From contig NC_016887.1 in the NCBI RefSeq assembly GCF_000284035.1, forward strand, positions 2,170,001 to 2,234,000: DNA of 64,000 nucleotides, read 5' to 3'. The DNA is from Nocardia cyriacigeorgica GUH-2. GTDB taxonomy: Bacteria > Actinomycetota > Actinomycetes > Mycobacteriales > Mycobacteriaceae. Of this stretch, positions 1-10,885 are shown piece by piece (the first letter of the stretch is position 1; each line of letters opens with the position of its first letter). The notes below the pieces were generated by a model. The model did not search any database. It worked only from the letters and a program-made list of their open reading frames with translations, and was not told the origin of the DNA. Made by a program: the position numbers and the translations under genes.

Positions 1-411
1 GGCGCTGAACACCGAGGCGTTCAACGGCGATTCGAAGCCCGAGAAGAAGAACATCGATCCGCCGAACGCGAGCAGCGTGGCCAGGGAAGCGACGGCCGTC
101 CACCGCAGCGCGATGCCGAGCAGCAGGGCCACACCCAACACCACCTCGGCGGCTGTGGAGGCCCACGCGGTGATATCGACCAGTACATCGGGCATATAGG
201 GCGCCAGATCGTCGACGTAGGCGGTAAAGGAATCGAATTCTCCCCAGGCGACGTTTCCGGTACCGGGTTCGCCCCACAGGCCGAATCGGTCGGCAACCGC
301 GGACAGCAAGCCCGCGCCGAGCGCGAGTCTCGCGAAAATCGTTGCTGCCGACCAGTATTTCAATCGCACAGCTGCGTCCGATGGAGTATCGGTGGTGTAC
401 GTGTAGGTCAT
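1..411 (-). CDS. DoxX family membrane protein (3' end beyond the left edge)
   Basis: The reading frame opens at ATG 411-409 and stays open to the window edge (137 codons), so the C-terminus is missing. A GAGGAA ribosome site lies a few bases upstream. The protein has a hydrophilic N-terminus, a first hydrophobic stretch (ATIFARLALGAGLLSAVADR), the phrase WGEFDSFTAYV, then two more membrane segments including VVLGVALLLGIALRWTAVA. This layout is typical of DoxX/quinol-oxidase-subunit-like membrane proteins, a broad family of about 130-180 residues with poorly defined function. It starts 31 bases after the stop of the membrane gene at 443-946 on the same strand, so the two are probably cotranscribed. 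The family call is reasonable; the biochemical role is not known. Confidence 0.7.
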   Translation of the reverse strand, partial: MTYTYTTDTPSDAAVRLKYWSAATIFARLALGAGLLSAVADRFGLWGEPGTGNVAWGEFDSFTAYVDDLAPYMPDVLVDITAWASTAAEVVLGVALLLGIALRWTAVASLATLLAFGGSMFFFSGFESPLNASVFSA

Positions 412-442
412 CTGGGTTCCTCGCTGCTCGATGTTCGATGCG

Positions 443-946
443 TCAGGCCGCCGCGACGCGACCCGTTGTGGCGCGGGCGCACATCACCACGGTGACCGCG
501 ACCGCCAGTGCGATCGGTATGAAGGCTGCAATCACCTCGGTGGGGCGAGCGGCCATGAGGTAGGCGCCGGCCAGAGTGAAGGCCGGTGTGCCCCACTGCG
601 ACGCGGCGATAGTCACCGCGGCAGCCACGCCGATGGTGACCGAGGTCGTCTGCCGTCGACCCAGTACCCGTAGCGCATTCAGGGACGTGAGGAAGATGAG
701 TGTGCTGGAGACCATTCCGGCAGCTGCCCAGGCGCCGACGTGCGATCCCGAATTCAGTAGCCGGCCACCGGTTCCCGCGACGAACAAGGTGACCGGCAGA
801 ATCGCGCCGATCGAGATCAGAACTCGTCTCGGCGCCTGAGTCGTCGACGCCCGCCGCAGCCGGCTCAGCTCACCGCACTGCACACCGAGCAATACCGCGA
901 GTAGCAGGGCCGCCGTCACGTGCGTGGCGAGAAGCGTTGTGCTCAT
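443..946 (-). CDS. Hypothetical integral membrane protein, 167 aa
   Basis: This protein has four to five hydrophobic segments, for example THVTAALLLAVLLGVQCG, VLISIGAILPVTLFVAG, VGAWAAAGMVSSTLIF, TIGVAAAVTIAAS and VIAAFIPIALAVAVTVV. I do not recognise a named family and see no catalytic motif. The ATG start at 946 gives a membrane-inserting N-terminus, supporting this start. The gene lies just upstream of the DoxX-type gene on the same strand with a 31-base gap, suggesting a two-gene membrane operon. A role with the DoxX protein is inference from position only. Confidence 0.65.
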   Translation of the reverse strand: MSTTLLATHVTAALLLAVLLGVQCGELSRLRRASTTQAPRRVLISIGAILPVTLFVAGTGGRLLNSGSHVGAWAAAGMVSSTLIFLTSLNALRVLGRRQTTSVTIGVAAAVTIAASQWGTPAFTLAGAYLMAARPTEVIAAFIPIALAVAVTVVMCARATTGRVAAA

Positions 947-1081
947 GAAGTTTTCAGACCTCCCTGTGCAGGACGGTGAGAGCTACCTGACCTATCCGGA
1001 AGCGGAATCATATTCCGATACGGTACAGGATGGGCTATCGCGGTTGTCAAGACATTGCGGGACGACCGTGCGCGCGGATGA

Positions 1082-1360
1082 CGGCCTGGGCTGGTCCGGA
1101 GTGTCGACCAGTATCAGCGAGTCGCCCAGCGGCACGGTGCGGGCCCGCGGGTGGCGGTGAATCGACTCGCCGACCACCTGCGTGCCGAGCAGGAACTCGG
1201 CCGCCTTCGCGACGAAGTCGATCCGCGAGTTGCGGCCATGGTGCTCGTCGGCGTGGCACAGAACGTCGCGATAACCGAGTTGGCGACCGGTTCTTCGTCG
1301 CAACCGGATGGCGACCTCGACGACATCGGCCGGCACCTTGCGACATTCCTCGCGGTGTGA
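1082..1360 (+). pseudogene. TetR-family regulator, C-terminal remnant
   Basis: The frame reads LVRSVDQYQRVAQRHG, then RVAVNRLADHLRAEQELG, then VDPRVAAMVLVGVAQNVA and ends IGRHLATFLAV. These are the amphipathic helices and closing phrase of a TetR C-terminal ligand-binding domain. A TGA at 1079-1081 is in frame directly upstream, and no helix-turn-helix domain is found in any frame before it. Only about 92 codons of a normal 190-200-residue regulator remain. A GTG at 1151 could start a shorter peptide but would encode no DNA-binding domain. I read this as a decayed gene. The intact TetR on the opposite strand at 1406-1963 is a different sequence. Confidence 0.6.
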
Positions 1361-1405
1361 GCGGGTGCTCGCGGCCGGGTCGCGTGTGTCACCGAACGCG
1401 GAGGA

Positions 1406-1963
1406 TCAGGGCTTCAAGCCGTCCAGGATGATGTCGATGAACCGCTGCCAATCTCCGAGATCGGCCCGTACCACGGCCGCGAGCGAGCCGATGATCATGT
1501 AGAGGTCGTCGGAGGTGACATCCGGTCGCAGCGATCCGTCGGTCTTGCCCTGCTCGAGAATCGCAGTGGCGAACTCGAAGAGGTCGGCCTTGACGGGGCC
1601 TTGGGGTGCGATATTGCCGAGTGTCGACTCGATCATCCTCGACAGGGTGCGCCCTTGTTCGTGCACCTGTCCGACATGCGTCAGCAGCCATCGGACCGAC
1701 TCGATGCCGGTGGCGAACTCCGGGCACTTCGTACGAGCGGAGTCGAGAATCTGGATGAAGCGCTGTTCGGCGATGGCTTCCATGAGCGCTTGCCGAGTAG
1801 GGAAGTGGCGATAGATCGTTCCGACGCCCACGCCCGCGGCGCCGGCGACTTCCGACATCTGGACCTCGTCCCCGCGTTCGGCGAAGAGCGTGGTCGCGGC
1901 TTCGAGAACGCGAGCGCGATTACGTCCGGCATCGGCGCGCAAGCGGCGTGGTGGGTTCGGCAT
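1406..1963 (-). CDS. TetR family transcriptional regulator
   Basis: This is a complete 185-residue TetR-type repressor. The N-terminal helix-turn-helix is visible as RVLEAATTLFAERG (about 18-31), MSEVAGAAGVGVGTIYRHF (about 36-54) and the following RQALMEAI. The C-terminal half is helical and should bind a small-molecule inducer that I cannot predict. The gene is divergent from the double-cupin gene at 2145. The 181-base region between them holds two inverted copies of a 12-mer, so autoregulation together with control of the cupin gene is likely. The ATG at 1963 gives normal family length. Confidence 0.88.
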   Translation of the reverse strand: MPNPPRRLRADAGRNRARVLEAATTLFAERGDEVQMSEVAGAAGVGVGTIYRHFPTRQALMEAIAEQRFIQILDSARTKCPEFATGIESVRWLLTHVGQVHEQGRTLSRMIESTLGNIAPQGPVKADLFEFATAILEQGKTDGSLRPDVTSDDLYMIIGSLAAVVRADLGDWQRFIDIILDGLKP

Positions 1964-1992
1964 GAGATGACGGGCCTTCGGTCGACGGAAGT

Positions 1993-2118
1993 GGATTCCG
2001 ATTCGGCAGCGTACTCCATGGTCACGGCCGGGCTACCTGATCGACAACCGGAAATGGGCTACCTGGGGATTGACAGCGGCATCTCGCTCTGGGAAGGTCG
2101 CAATCGGAATCGGAATCC
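1993..2118. promoter_or_regulatory. Candidate operator pair between tetR and double-cupin gene
   Basis: GGATTCCGATTC at 1993-2004 and its exact reverse complement GAATCGGAATCC at 2107-2118 face each other across the divergent promoter region. The second copy also contains the short palindrome TCGGAATCCGA. A separate 10-bp direct repeat, GGGCTACCTG, occurs at 2030-2039 and 2056-2065. Divergent TetR genes usually bind such sites; assignment to the TetR at 1406-1963 is inference from position. Confidence 0.5.
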
Positions 2119-2144
2119 GACTCCGGTTCTGGAAAGGATTCGCG

Positions 2145-3092
2145 ATGTCCAAGGATCGCTTCTATCTGCTCGAGGCCGGTGCCTCGCGACCCACCCGCGT
2201 CCCGCTGTCCCCGTGGACGACGGTCAAGGCGGGAACCGACGACACCGAGGGCCGGTTCACCCTGATGGAGAACCGCAGCAACGGCGACATTCCCGCCCAT
2301 GTGCACGACAACTTCGACGAGTTCGTCTATGTCATCGACGGCGAGCTCGGACTGGACTACCGCGGTAGCACCCATCGCTTCACCAGCGGAATGTGCTTCC
2401 TGGTTCCGCGCGGCATCACCCATGCCATGCGCAACCTCGGCGGCGAAGACAGCCCGGTGCACGCATTGCAGCTATCGGCGCCGTCCGGTTGGGAGCGCTA
2501 CCTCGAGGCGGTAGCCGAAGCGCGGCAGAGTGGCGACTGGGCGGCCGATCGTGACTGGGTCAAGGCCAACGAGATCGGCAAGCCCTTCGGCATGCGCTAC
2601 CACCTGGGTCACGACGACCCGAAGGAGTGGGGCGACCCCGATCGCTTCTACCTGCTCGGCAAGGGCGACGCCAGGCCCGGCCGGATCCCGATCCCCCCGG
2701 CATTCAGTGTGAAGGCCAGATCCGAGGACACCGACGGCCTGTTCTCGGCACTGGAAGTCACTGTCGCCCAGCCGATCCCGCGGCACGCCCACCACGTCGC
2801 CGACGAGTGCATCTATGTGCTGGACGGTGTACTGGAGGTCGAATTCGACGACCGCGTCCAGATGGCGGGCCCGGGCCAGGTGGTGCTGCTGCCGCACGGC
2901 GTGCCGCACGCGCTGCGCCCTGGCTCGAATCCACCCCCGCGCGTCATCCAGATCTCCTCGCCCGGCGGCTGGGAATGCGTGGTCGAGGCGATCATCGAAC
3001 ACCGCTCCGAGGTCAGCGCCGGAGGCCGGTTCGATCCGGCCGCACTCAATCGCTACACCCGCCGCTACCACGTCGTCTACGAAGAGGACTGA
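2145..3092 (+). CDS. Tandem double-cupin protein
   Basis: The ATG at 2145 follows GGAAAGGATT, a fair ribosome site, and gives 315 residues. The protein is an internal duplication. Each half begins with the same phrase (DRFYLLEAGASRPTRVPLSP and DRFYLLGKGDARPGRIPIPP) and carries a cupin barrel. Half one has PAHVHDNFDEFVYVIDGELG and PRGITHAM. Half two has PRHAHHVADECIYVLDGVLE and PHGVPHAL. The H-x-H...E...H pattern for metal binding is kept in both. Bicupins include dioxygenases and isomerases, but I cannot assign a substrate. The gene is divergent from a TetR regulator, fitting an inducible catabolic or detoxification enzyme. Confidence 0.8.
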   Translation: MSKDRFYLLEAGASRPTRVPLSPWTTVKAGTDDTEGRFTLMENRSNGDIPAHVHDNFDEFVYVIDGELGLDYRGSTHRFTSGMCFLVPRGITHAMRNLGGEDSPVHALQLSAPSGWERYLEAVAEARQSGDWAADRDWVKANEIGKPFGMRYHLGHDDPKEWGDPDRFYLLGKGDARPGRIPIPPAFSVKARSEDTDGLFSALEVTVAQPIPRHAHHVADECIYVLDGVLEVEFDDRVQMAGPGQVVLLPHGVPHALRPGSNPPPRVIQISSPGGWECVVEAIIEHRSEVSAGGRFDPAALNRYTRRYHVVYEED

Positions 3093-3097
3093 GCAAC

Positions 3098-3122
3098 CGG
3101 CGCGCGAAATGATCGCGCGCCG
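3098..3122 (+). terminator. Hairpin after the double-cupin gene
   Basis: CGGCGCGCG, a 7-base loop, then CGCGCGCCG form a perfect 9-bp stem six bases after the cupin stop codon. No T-run follows, as is common for hairpins in high-G+C actinobacteria. Confidence 0.5.
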
Positions 3123-3261
3123 CAACGGGTCTGGCGTGGCGAACCCGCGGGTGGTTACGGTGGGGCGAGTAATCGCTCATTAACGGTCCCGGGGGCGGGA
3201 ACGAATATTCGGGTAGTCGAGTACGCGGTTGCCGGAGCGGGCGCGGCGGGAGGATCGGGGT

Positions 3262-4404
3262 ATGAAACGACTGGTGGTGTGCTGCGACGGCACCTGGAAG
3301 GCCGAGTCGAGCACGACAGTATCCAATATCATCAAGATCGCGCAGACCATTCGGATCGAAGCGCCCGACGAGCAGGGCCGGCCGATCCACCAGTGGGTCA
3401 CCTATGTACCGGGGCCGGGCACCCAGGGGTTCCTGGCCGACCGGTTGATGGGCGGGGCGTTCGGGCTGGGACTGGAGGCGAATCTGTCGGCTGCCTACTG
3501 GCATCTGGCATTGAACTGGGAGCCTGGCGACCAGATCTTCATCTTCGGTTTCAGCCGCGGCGCCTTCACCGCGCGCAGCCTCGCGGGCCTGATCGGGCGG
3601 ATCGGCATCATGACGCCGGAAGCGATGATCGACGGTAAATACCCGGAGGCGTTGAAGATCCACAAGCAGCCGGTGCCGCCCGACGGTGTCACGCCGCCGG
3701 AGTGGGAGAAGTTCCGCGAGCAGAACTGCCACCCCGGCCTGGCCAAGATCGATTTCCTCGGCGTCTTCGACACCGTCGGCGCGCTGGGCGTGCCCGGGCT
3801 GACGTCGCTGCGGCACAAGTTCCACGACGTGCGCCTGGGCCCCAACGTGCACTGCGCGCGCCAGGCCCTGGCCATCGATGAGCGCCGCCGCAATTTCGAG
3901 CCCTGCCTGTGGGAGGTTCCGGTGGAGCCGAACGTGAAGTACCGCAGGGGTTTCCAGCGGGTGAAGCAGGTGTGGTTCGAGGGCGTGCACAGCGATATCG
4001 GCGGAGGGTATGCCGAATGCGGGCTGTCGGACATCACCTTGCGGTGGATGGTGGCCGAGGCCGAATCGGTGGGGCTGGTGTTCGACCGGGACCGTCTCGA
4101 CGCCCTATCGGAACGCTGCACGGCCGGCGCCGATCACATGCGCAGGCACGATTCGCTGGGCATCGGCTACCGCATCCTGAATCTGATGCGGGCGCTGCGT
4201 AATCCGCGCAGCCCGCGGTTTCACTGGGATTCCTGGCGCAAGCTGGGCGTCGCCGATGACATCGGCATCCGGTTGGCGTCCTGCACTCAGAACGACGAGT
4301 ACCGCCCGGCCAATCTGCGGCGCTGGCGTGAGGAGCTGGGCGGCATGTTCCCCGAGGAGCTCATCGAGAAGACCGTCCCGGTGACCGCGAAGCTGGGTGT
4401 GTGA
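3262..4404 (+). CDS. DUF2235 domain protein (Tle1-like alpha/beta hydrolase fold)
   Basis: The ATG at 3262 follows GGGAGGATCG and gives 380 residues starting KRLVVCCDGTWK, the characteristic opening of DUF2235. The nucleophile elbow is GFSRGAFTARSLAG (G-x-S-x-G, about residues 97-110). The later DFLGVFDTVGALG and WFEGVHSDIGGGY motifs contain the other conserved acidic and histidine positions of the fold. Family members include the catalytic domain of type VI phospholipase effectors (Tle1), but stand-alone actinobacterial copies are mostly uncharacterised. There is no signal peptide. The gene converges on treY with only six bases between stop codons and occupies the place where M. tuberculosis has treZ. 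Confidence 0.85.
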   Translation: MKRLVVCCDGTWKAESSTTVSNIIKIAQTIRIEAPDEQGRPIHQWVTYVPGPGTQGFLADRLMGGAFGLGLEANLSAAYWHLALNWEPGDQIFIFGFSRGAFTARSLAGLIGRIGIMTPEAMIDGKYPEALKIHKQPVPPDGVTPPEWEKFREQNCHPGLAKIDFLGVFDTVGALGVPGLTSLRHKFHDVRLGPNVHCARQALAIDERRRNFEPCLWEVPVEPNVKYRRGFQRVKQVWFEGVHSDIGGGYAECGLSDITLRWMVAEAESVGLVFDRDRLDALSERCTAGADHMRRHDSLGIGYRILNLMRALRNPRSPRFHWDSWRKLGVADDIGIRLASCTQNDEYRPANLRRWREELGGMFPEELIEKTVPVTAKLGV

Positions 4405-4410
4405 GCGCGT

Positions 4411-6852
4411 TCAGCGCACCAGCAGCGCCACAGGGAGCCGGGCGAATAGCTTCTCCAACCGCGCTCGGCCCTGGAAGGTGTGGCCGGTGAGCCGGTCGGT
4501 CCAGGTGCCGGGCGGCAGGTCCAGCACCGTATCGGCCCAGCCGGTCTCGGCCAGCGAGACGCTGTGCCGGGTCGCGGCCACGATCACCTCCGGTGAATCA
4601 CCGGCCCGTCCACGCGCATAGGACACCAGCTTGCTCGCCTGCTCTCCGGTCGCGAACAGCGGCAGGTAGGTGCCGCCGACGAAGCAGTCCGGCCGCTCCC
4701 GGCGCAACCACAGTGCGTAGGCGACGATCCACATCTTCGCCGCGCCGGTGGTGTCCAATCCTGGTGTGCCCGTGAGCGATTGCAGTAGGCCGGCGCGGGT
4801 CGCGAAGTCCACCGGACGCCGATTGTCCGGATCGACCAGCGAGTCCTCCCACAACTCGCAGCCCTGGTAGATATCGGGAATGCCGGGCCCGCACAGTTGC
4901 AGCAGCTTCTGCGACAGTGCGTCCGACCAGGCATGCGGGGCCAGCTCGTGCACCAGATCGCCCAGGCCCGAGCCGACCGGCCCGTCGATGACGGCGTCGA
5001 TCCAGGTGTGCACGGCGGCCTCGAATTCGGGATCGGGCTCCTCCCAGGAGGTGTGCTCACCGGCCTCGCGGATCGCCTTCTCGGCGAACCGGTGCAGCCG
5101 GTCGCGCAGCCCGGGCACCGAGGCGGCCGGGCGGCCGTCGGCGGGCCACACCCCGAACATGTTCTGCAACAGGAACAGCGTCGTCGCGCCGTCGGGACCG
5201 GGGGTGAGCTCCTGCCAGGTCGCCACCGAGCGCGCCCACCGCGTCGCCACCTGCGACAGCACCCCGATCCGGGCGCGCACGTCCTCACCGCGTTTGGTGT
5301 CGTGGGTGGACAGCGTGGTCATGGTGGCCGGCCAGCGCTGCGCGCGTTCACTGTTGGCGAGGTGGAATTCGTTGAGCGAATGCCCGAACCGGGCCGGGTT
5401 GCCGCCCACCTCCTGCAAGGAGACCAGCCGCGCCGCCCGGTAGAACATGGTGTCCTCGACGGCCTTGGCGGTGATCGCACCACCCACCTGGCTGAACCGC
5501 ACCGCCGCCTCACCACCGGCGGCCAGCGCCGCCACCAGCACCGACAGCGGTTCGGTGAGTTCGCTGTTGCGTCGCTCCACATCCGCGACGACGGCGCCCG
5601 TCATCCCGGCCAGCGGGGCGTAATCCACCCGGTAGACCGGCAGGAACGCCAGCACCTCGATGGTGGCGTTGGTCAGCGCCATATCGCTGATCCCGGAGGC
5701 GTCGAAGCCGTTCACGCCCGCGTCGCGTTTGACCGCCGCCACCAGCCGCCGGATCTCCGGCGCCAGAATGCTCTCGGCCACCGCGCGTTTGATGCGGTGC
5801 TGCTTCTCACCGATCCAGGCGCGGTCGCTGCCGTGGCCAGCGAAATGCTGGGAGAGTTCGGTCAGCGTCTGCTCACCGTCGGGGTCGATCAGCACACCGC
5901 CGATATCGGCGAGGGCGTCGTAGCCGGTGGTGCCGTCGATGGGCAGCGTGGCGTCGAGTGGCTCGCGGTTGGCCAGGATCTTCTCCGCCAGCAGCAGCCG
6001 ATGTGGCCCGATGAGGCTGCGCAGCCGCGACAGGTAGGCCGCCGGGTAGGACAGGCCATCGGGATGATCGACCCGCACCCCGTCGATCAGATCGTGCTCG
6101 CACCAGGCCGCGAGCTCGCGGTGGGTGGCTTCGAAGACCTCCGGATCCTCCTGCCGCAGCGCCGCCAGCCCGCTGACCGCGAAGAACCGGCGATAGCTGC
6201 ACAGCCCCGCCTTCCAGCTGACCAGGCGATAGTGCTGTTTGTCGTGGATGCGCAGGGCGTTGTCGCCGTCGGTGTCCGGCGCGATCGGGAACCGCAGATC
6301 GTGCAACGCCAGCATCGGTTCCGGGCCGGACCGGTCCACCGTCAACGCCGCCGGATCGTTCTCGCTCTGCAACACCGGCAACGCCAGCCGCCCGCCCGCA
6401 CCGTTGACCGGGCTCCAGTCGATATCGAAGTAGTGCGCGAACTGCGATTCGGGCCCGTGCCGCAGCACATCCCACCACCACGGATTCTGCCGCGGATCGC
6501 CCACGCCCACATGATTGGGCACCAGGTCGATGATCAAGCCCATGCCGCGGCTGCGCACCTCGTCCGAGAGCGCCTTGAGCCCGATCGGGCCGCCCAGCGC
6601 CGCCGACACCGTGGTGGGATCGGTGACGTCGTAGCCGTGTGTGGAACCGTGCGCGGCGGTCATCACCGGAGACAGGTACAGATGCGAGATGCCCAGCTGC
6701 TGCAGGTACTCGGCGATCGCGGCGGCGTCGGCGAAGGTGAGCAGATCCGGGCGCAGTTGCAGCCGGTAGGTGCTGCGCACCGGCGTCGACCGGGCGGGGC
6801 GGCGCATGGACTGTGGATCGGTGAGATGCGTGGCGGTCAGGTTCTCGGTCAT
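4411..6852 (-). CDS. treY: Maltooligosyltrehalose synthase
   Basis: TreY isomerises the reducing-end alpha-1,4 bond of maltooligosaccharides to alpha,alpha-1,1, giving maltooligosyltrehalose in the cytoplasmic TreYZ route from glycogen to trehalose. The 813-residue length fits the family. GH13 motifs are clear: the opening STYRLQL, LYLSPVMTAAHGSTHGYD, IIDLVPNHVG, DGVRVDHPDGL, LLLAEKIL and a late CGPGIPDIYQGCELWEDSLVDPDNRRPVD segment typical of TreY. I chose the ATG at 6852, nine bases after the treX stop; a CTG-overlapping in-frame extension upstream has no family similarity. It forms an operon with treX. The usual third partner treZ is not present in this window. Confidence 0.94.
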   Translation of the reverse strand: MTENLTATHLTDPQSMRRPARSTPVRSTYRLQLRPDLLTFADAAAIAEYLQQLGISHLYLSPVMTAAHGSTHGYDVTDPTTVSAALGGPIGLKALSDEVRSRGMGLIIDLVPNHVGVGDPRQNPWWWDVLRHGPESQFAHYFDIDWSPVNGAGGRLALPVLQSENDPAALTVDRSGPEPMLALHDLRFPIAPDTDGDNALRIHDKQHYRLVSWKAGLCSYRRFFAVSGLAALRQEDPEVFEATHRELAAWCEHDLIDGVRVDHPDGLSYPAAYLSRLRSLIGPHRLLLAEKILANREPLDATLPIDGTTGYDALADIGGVLIDPDGEQTLTELSQHFAGHGSDRAWIGEKQHRIKRAVAESILAPEIRRLVAAVKRDAGVNGFDASGISDMALTNATIEVLAFLPVYRVDYAPLAGMTGAVVADVERRNSELTEPLSVLVAALAAGGEAAVRFSQVGGAITAKAVEDTMFYRAARLVSLQEVGGNPARFGHSLNEFHLANSERAQRWPATMTTLSTHDTKRGEDVRARIGVLSQVATRWARSVATWQELTPGPDGATTLFLLQNMFGVWPADGRPAASVPGLRDRLHRFAEKAIREAGEHTSWEEPDPEFEAAVHTWIDAVIDGPVGSGLGDLVHELAPHAWSDALSQKLLQLCGPGIPDIYQGCELWEDSLVDPDNRRPVDFATRAGLLQSLTGTPGLDTTGAAKMWIVAYALWLRRERPDCFVGGTYLPLFATGEQASKLVSYARGRAGDSPEVIVAATRHSVSLAETGWADTVLDLPPGTWTDRLTGHTFQGRARLEKLFARLPVALLVR

Positions 6853-6860
6853 GTTCTCGG

Positions 6861-8978
<2,118 letters not shown>

Positions 8979-9135
8979 GGCAACGACACTAACCGGCGCA
9001 CGTGCGTCGCTGCTGCGGCCCTGGCCATTGGACTGACCGGTGCGTGCGGTAGCGGGGGCGCGACGGCGGTGCCGGGAGTGTTCGAGGCGTCCGCTGAGTG
9101 AGCCGCCGTGGCGTCGGCCGCAGCTCCGGTGCTAA

Positions 9136-9152
9136 CTTGAACGGCGTTCAAG
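9136..9152. promoter_or_regulatory. BioQ box upstream of bioA
   Basis: CTTGAAC GGC GTTCAAG is a perfect 7-bp inverted repeat with a 3-base spacer. It overlaps the 3' end of a possible -10 element (TAACTT, 9133-9138), so a bound repressor would cover the transcription start. Near-identical boxes occur before bioF and between bioQ and bioB. Confidence 0.88.
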
Positions 9153-9197
9153 GCCGCTCATCGGGGCGGTGGGTCGACCGTGCGAAGGGTTGCTGTG

Positions 9198-10466
9198 GTG
9201 CTGACGCCCGACGAGATCACCGCCATCGACGCGAAACATGTGTGGCATCCCTACGGCGGTTTCCCGGCCACGACCGAGCCGCTGGTGGTGGCCTCGGCGT
9301 CGGGGACCCGGCTGCGGCTGGCCGACGGGCGCGAGCTCGTCGACGGGATGAGTTCGTGGTGGGCGGCGGTGCACGGGTATCGGCATCCGGTGCTGGACTC
9401 GGCGCTGCTGATGCAGTCGCAGCGGATGAGTCACGTGATGTTCGGCGGGCTCACCCACGAACCGGCGGCGCGGCTGTCGGAGCTGCTGGTGCGGCTGACT
9501 CCGGCGGGCCTGGACAAGGTGTTCCTCTGCGACTCCGGTTCGGTGTCGGTGGAGGTCGCGGTAAAGATGTGCCTGCAATATCAGCGCGCACTCGGCCATC
9601 CCGGTAGACGCCGCCTGCTCACCTGGCGCGGCGGCTATCACGGCGACACCTTCACCCCGATGAGCGTGTGCGACCCGGAGGGCGGCATGCACTCGCTGTG
9701 GACCGACATCCTCGCCGAACAGGTCTTCGTGCCCGCGCCGCCGCGGGAATACGATCCCGGTTATGTCGCCCAGCTCGAGCGGGCGGTGGCCGAGCACGCC
9801 GACGAACTCGCCGCCGTCATCGTGGAACCGGTGGTGCAGGGTGCGGGCGGCATGCGCTGGCACGATCCGCGCTATCTCGGTGAATTGCGCCGGATCTGCG
9901 ACGCACGCGGCGTGCTGCTGATCTTCGACGAGATCGCCACCGGATTCGGCCGCACCGGCACGTTGTTCGCCGCCGAACAGGCCGGGGTGAGGCCGGATGT
10001 CATGTGCGTCGGCAAGGCGCTGACCGGCGGGTATATGACGCTGGCCGCCGCCTTGTGTACCGAGCGGATCGCGGAAACGCTGAGCGCCGCGCACGGTGGG
10101 CTCATGCACGGGCCCACCTTCATGGGCAATCCGCTGGCGTGCGCGGTTGCCGTCGCGTCGATCGAACTGCTGCTGTCGCGGGATTGGCAGGGCGAGGTGA
10201 AACGCATCGAAGCCGAGCTGGAAGCCGGGCTGGCGCCGGCGCGAGAGTTGCCCGGTGTCACCGAGGTTCGGGTGCTCGGCGCGATCGGGGTGATCGAACT
10301 CGACCACCCCGTCGACATGCGCGCCGCCACCGATGCGGCGGTGGCGGCCGGTGCGTGGTTGCGGCCGTTCCGCAATCTCATCTACTGCATGCCGCCGTTC
10401 ATCAGTAGTACCGCTGATATCGGCGCCGTCACGTCCGCGATGATCGCCGCCGCCCGAGTCGGGTGA
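9198..10466 (+). CDS. bioA: Adenosylmethionine-8-amino-7-oxononanoate aminotransferase
   Basis: BioA transfers the amino group of S-adenosylmethionine to KAPA to form DAPA, the third step of the biotin ring pathway, using PLP. The protein begins with the typical HVWHPYGGF segment. It has [36 protein letters not shown], and the PLP site [16 protein letters not shown] followed by [10 protein letters not shown] with the Schiff-base lysine. GTG codons at 9180, 9195 and 9198 are possible starts. GAAGGG at 9184-9189 lies eight bases before 9198, so I prefer it (422 residues). A BioQ box lies about 50 bases upstream. bioF and bioD lie about 1 kb downstream behind a separate BioQ box and an inserted cupin/MarR pair. 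Confidence 0.95.
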   Translation: MLTPDEITAIDAKHVWHPYGGFPATTEPLVVASASGTRLRLADGRELVDGMSSWWAAVHGYRHPVLDSALLMQSQRMSHVMFGGLTHEPAARLSELLVRLTPAGLDKVFLCDSGSVSVEVAVKMCLQYQRALGHPGRRRLLTWRGGYHGDTFTPMSVCDPEGGMHSLWTDILAEQVFVPAPPREYDPGYVAQLERAVAEHADELAAVIVEPVVQGAGGMRWHDPRYLGELRRICDARGVLLIFDEIATGFGRTGTLFAAEQAGVRPDVMCVGKALTGGYMTLAAALCTERIAETLSAAHGGLMHGPTFMGNPLACAVAVASIELLLSRDWQGEVKRIEAELEAGLAPARELPGVTEVRVLGAIGVIELDHPVDMRAATDAAVAAGAWLRPFRNLIYCMPPFISSTADIGAVTSAMIAAARVG

Positions 10467-10490
10467 TCGGCAGCCGCGCGGGAGTTTCCG

Positions 10491-10865
10491 CTACGCGATC
10501 CAGGGCGGCACGATGGTGCCCTCCTTGTCCGGGGTTCCGGCTCGCGCGCCCGCCGGCGCGGTGACGATGGCGGCGAAACCTTCGGCACCACTGGAGATCT
10601 GGCGCAGAATGGCGGGCGGCAGGATGATCGTGTCCCCGGCGGCGATGAGGTGATCGACGCCGTCGACCGTGATCTCGGCGCTCCCGCTGAGGATGGTCCA
10701 GACCTGCTCGGCATCGATGAAATGCAGCGGGCCGGTCTGGCCGGGCGCGACGTCGACGCGCCACAGGGGAAGGGAGGCGCCGCCCTGCGTGGGAGAGGCG
10801 AAGGTGGTCATGACGGCGCCGGGGGTTTCGGTGCGGCGGGTTTCGGAGTGTCGGATGACGGTCAC
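10491..10865 (-). CDS. Small single-cupin protein
   Basis: This 124-residue cupin uses a GTG start at 10865, nine bases after AAGGA. The barrel shows WRVDVAPGQTGPLHFIDAEQ, WTILSGSAEITVDG and GDTIILPPAILRQI. The second histidine of the classical metal motif is not obvious, so metal binding is uncertain. It is divergent from the MarR regulator at 10926, and the shared 60-base region holds a perfect inverted repeat and a degenerate second copy. The MarR protein probably controls it. It may be a sensor-coupled detoxification or stress protein; no substrate can be named. The pair sits between bioA and bioF without evident biotin function. Confidence 0.75.
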   Translation of the reverse strand: MTVIRHSETRRTETPGAVMTTFASPTQGGASLPLWRVDVAPGQTGPLHFIDAEQVWTILSGSAEITVDGVDHLIAAGDTIILPPAILRQISSGAEGFAAIVTAPAGARAGTPDKEGTIVPPWIA

Positions 10866-10885
10866 GAGAAGACGTCCTTAAGATA

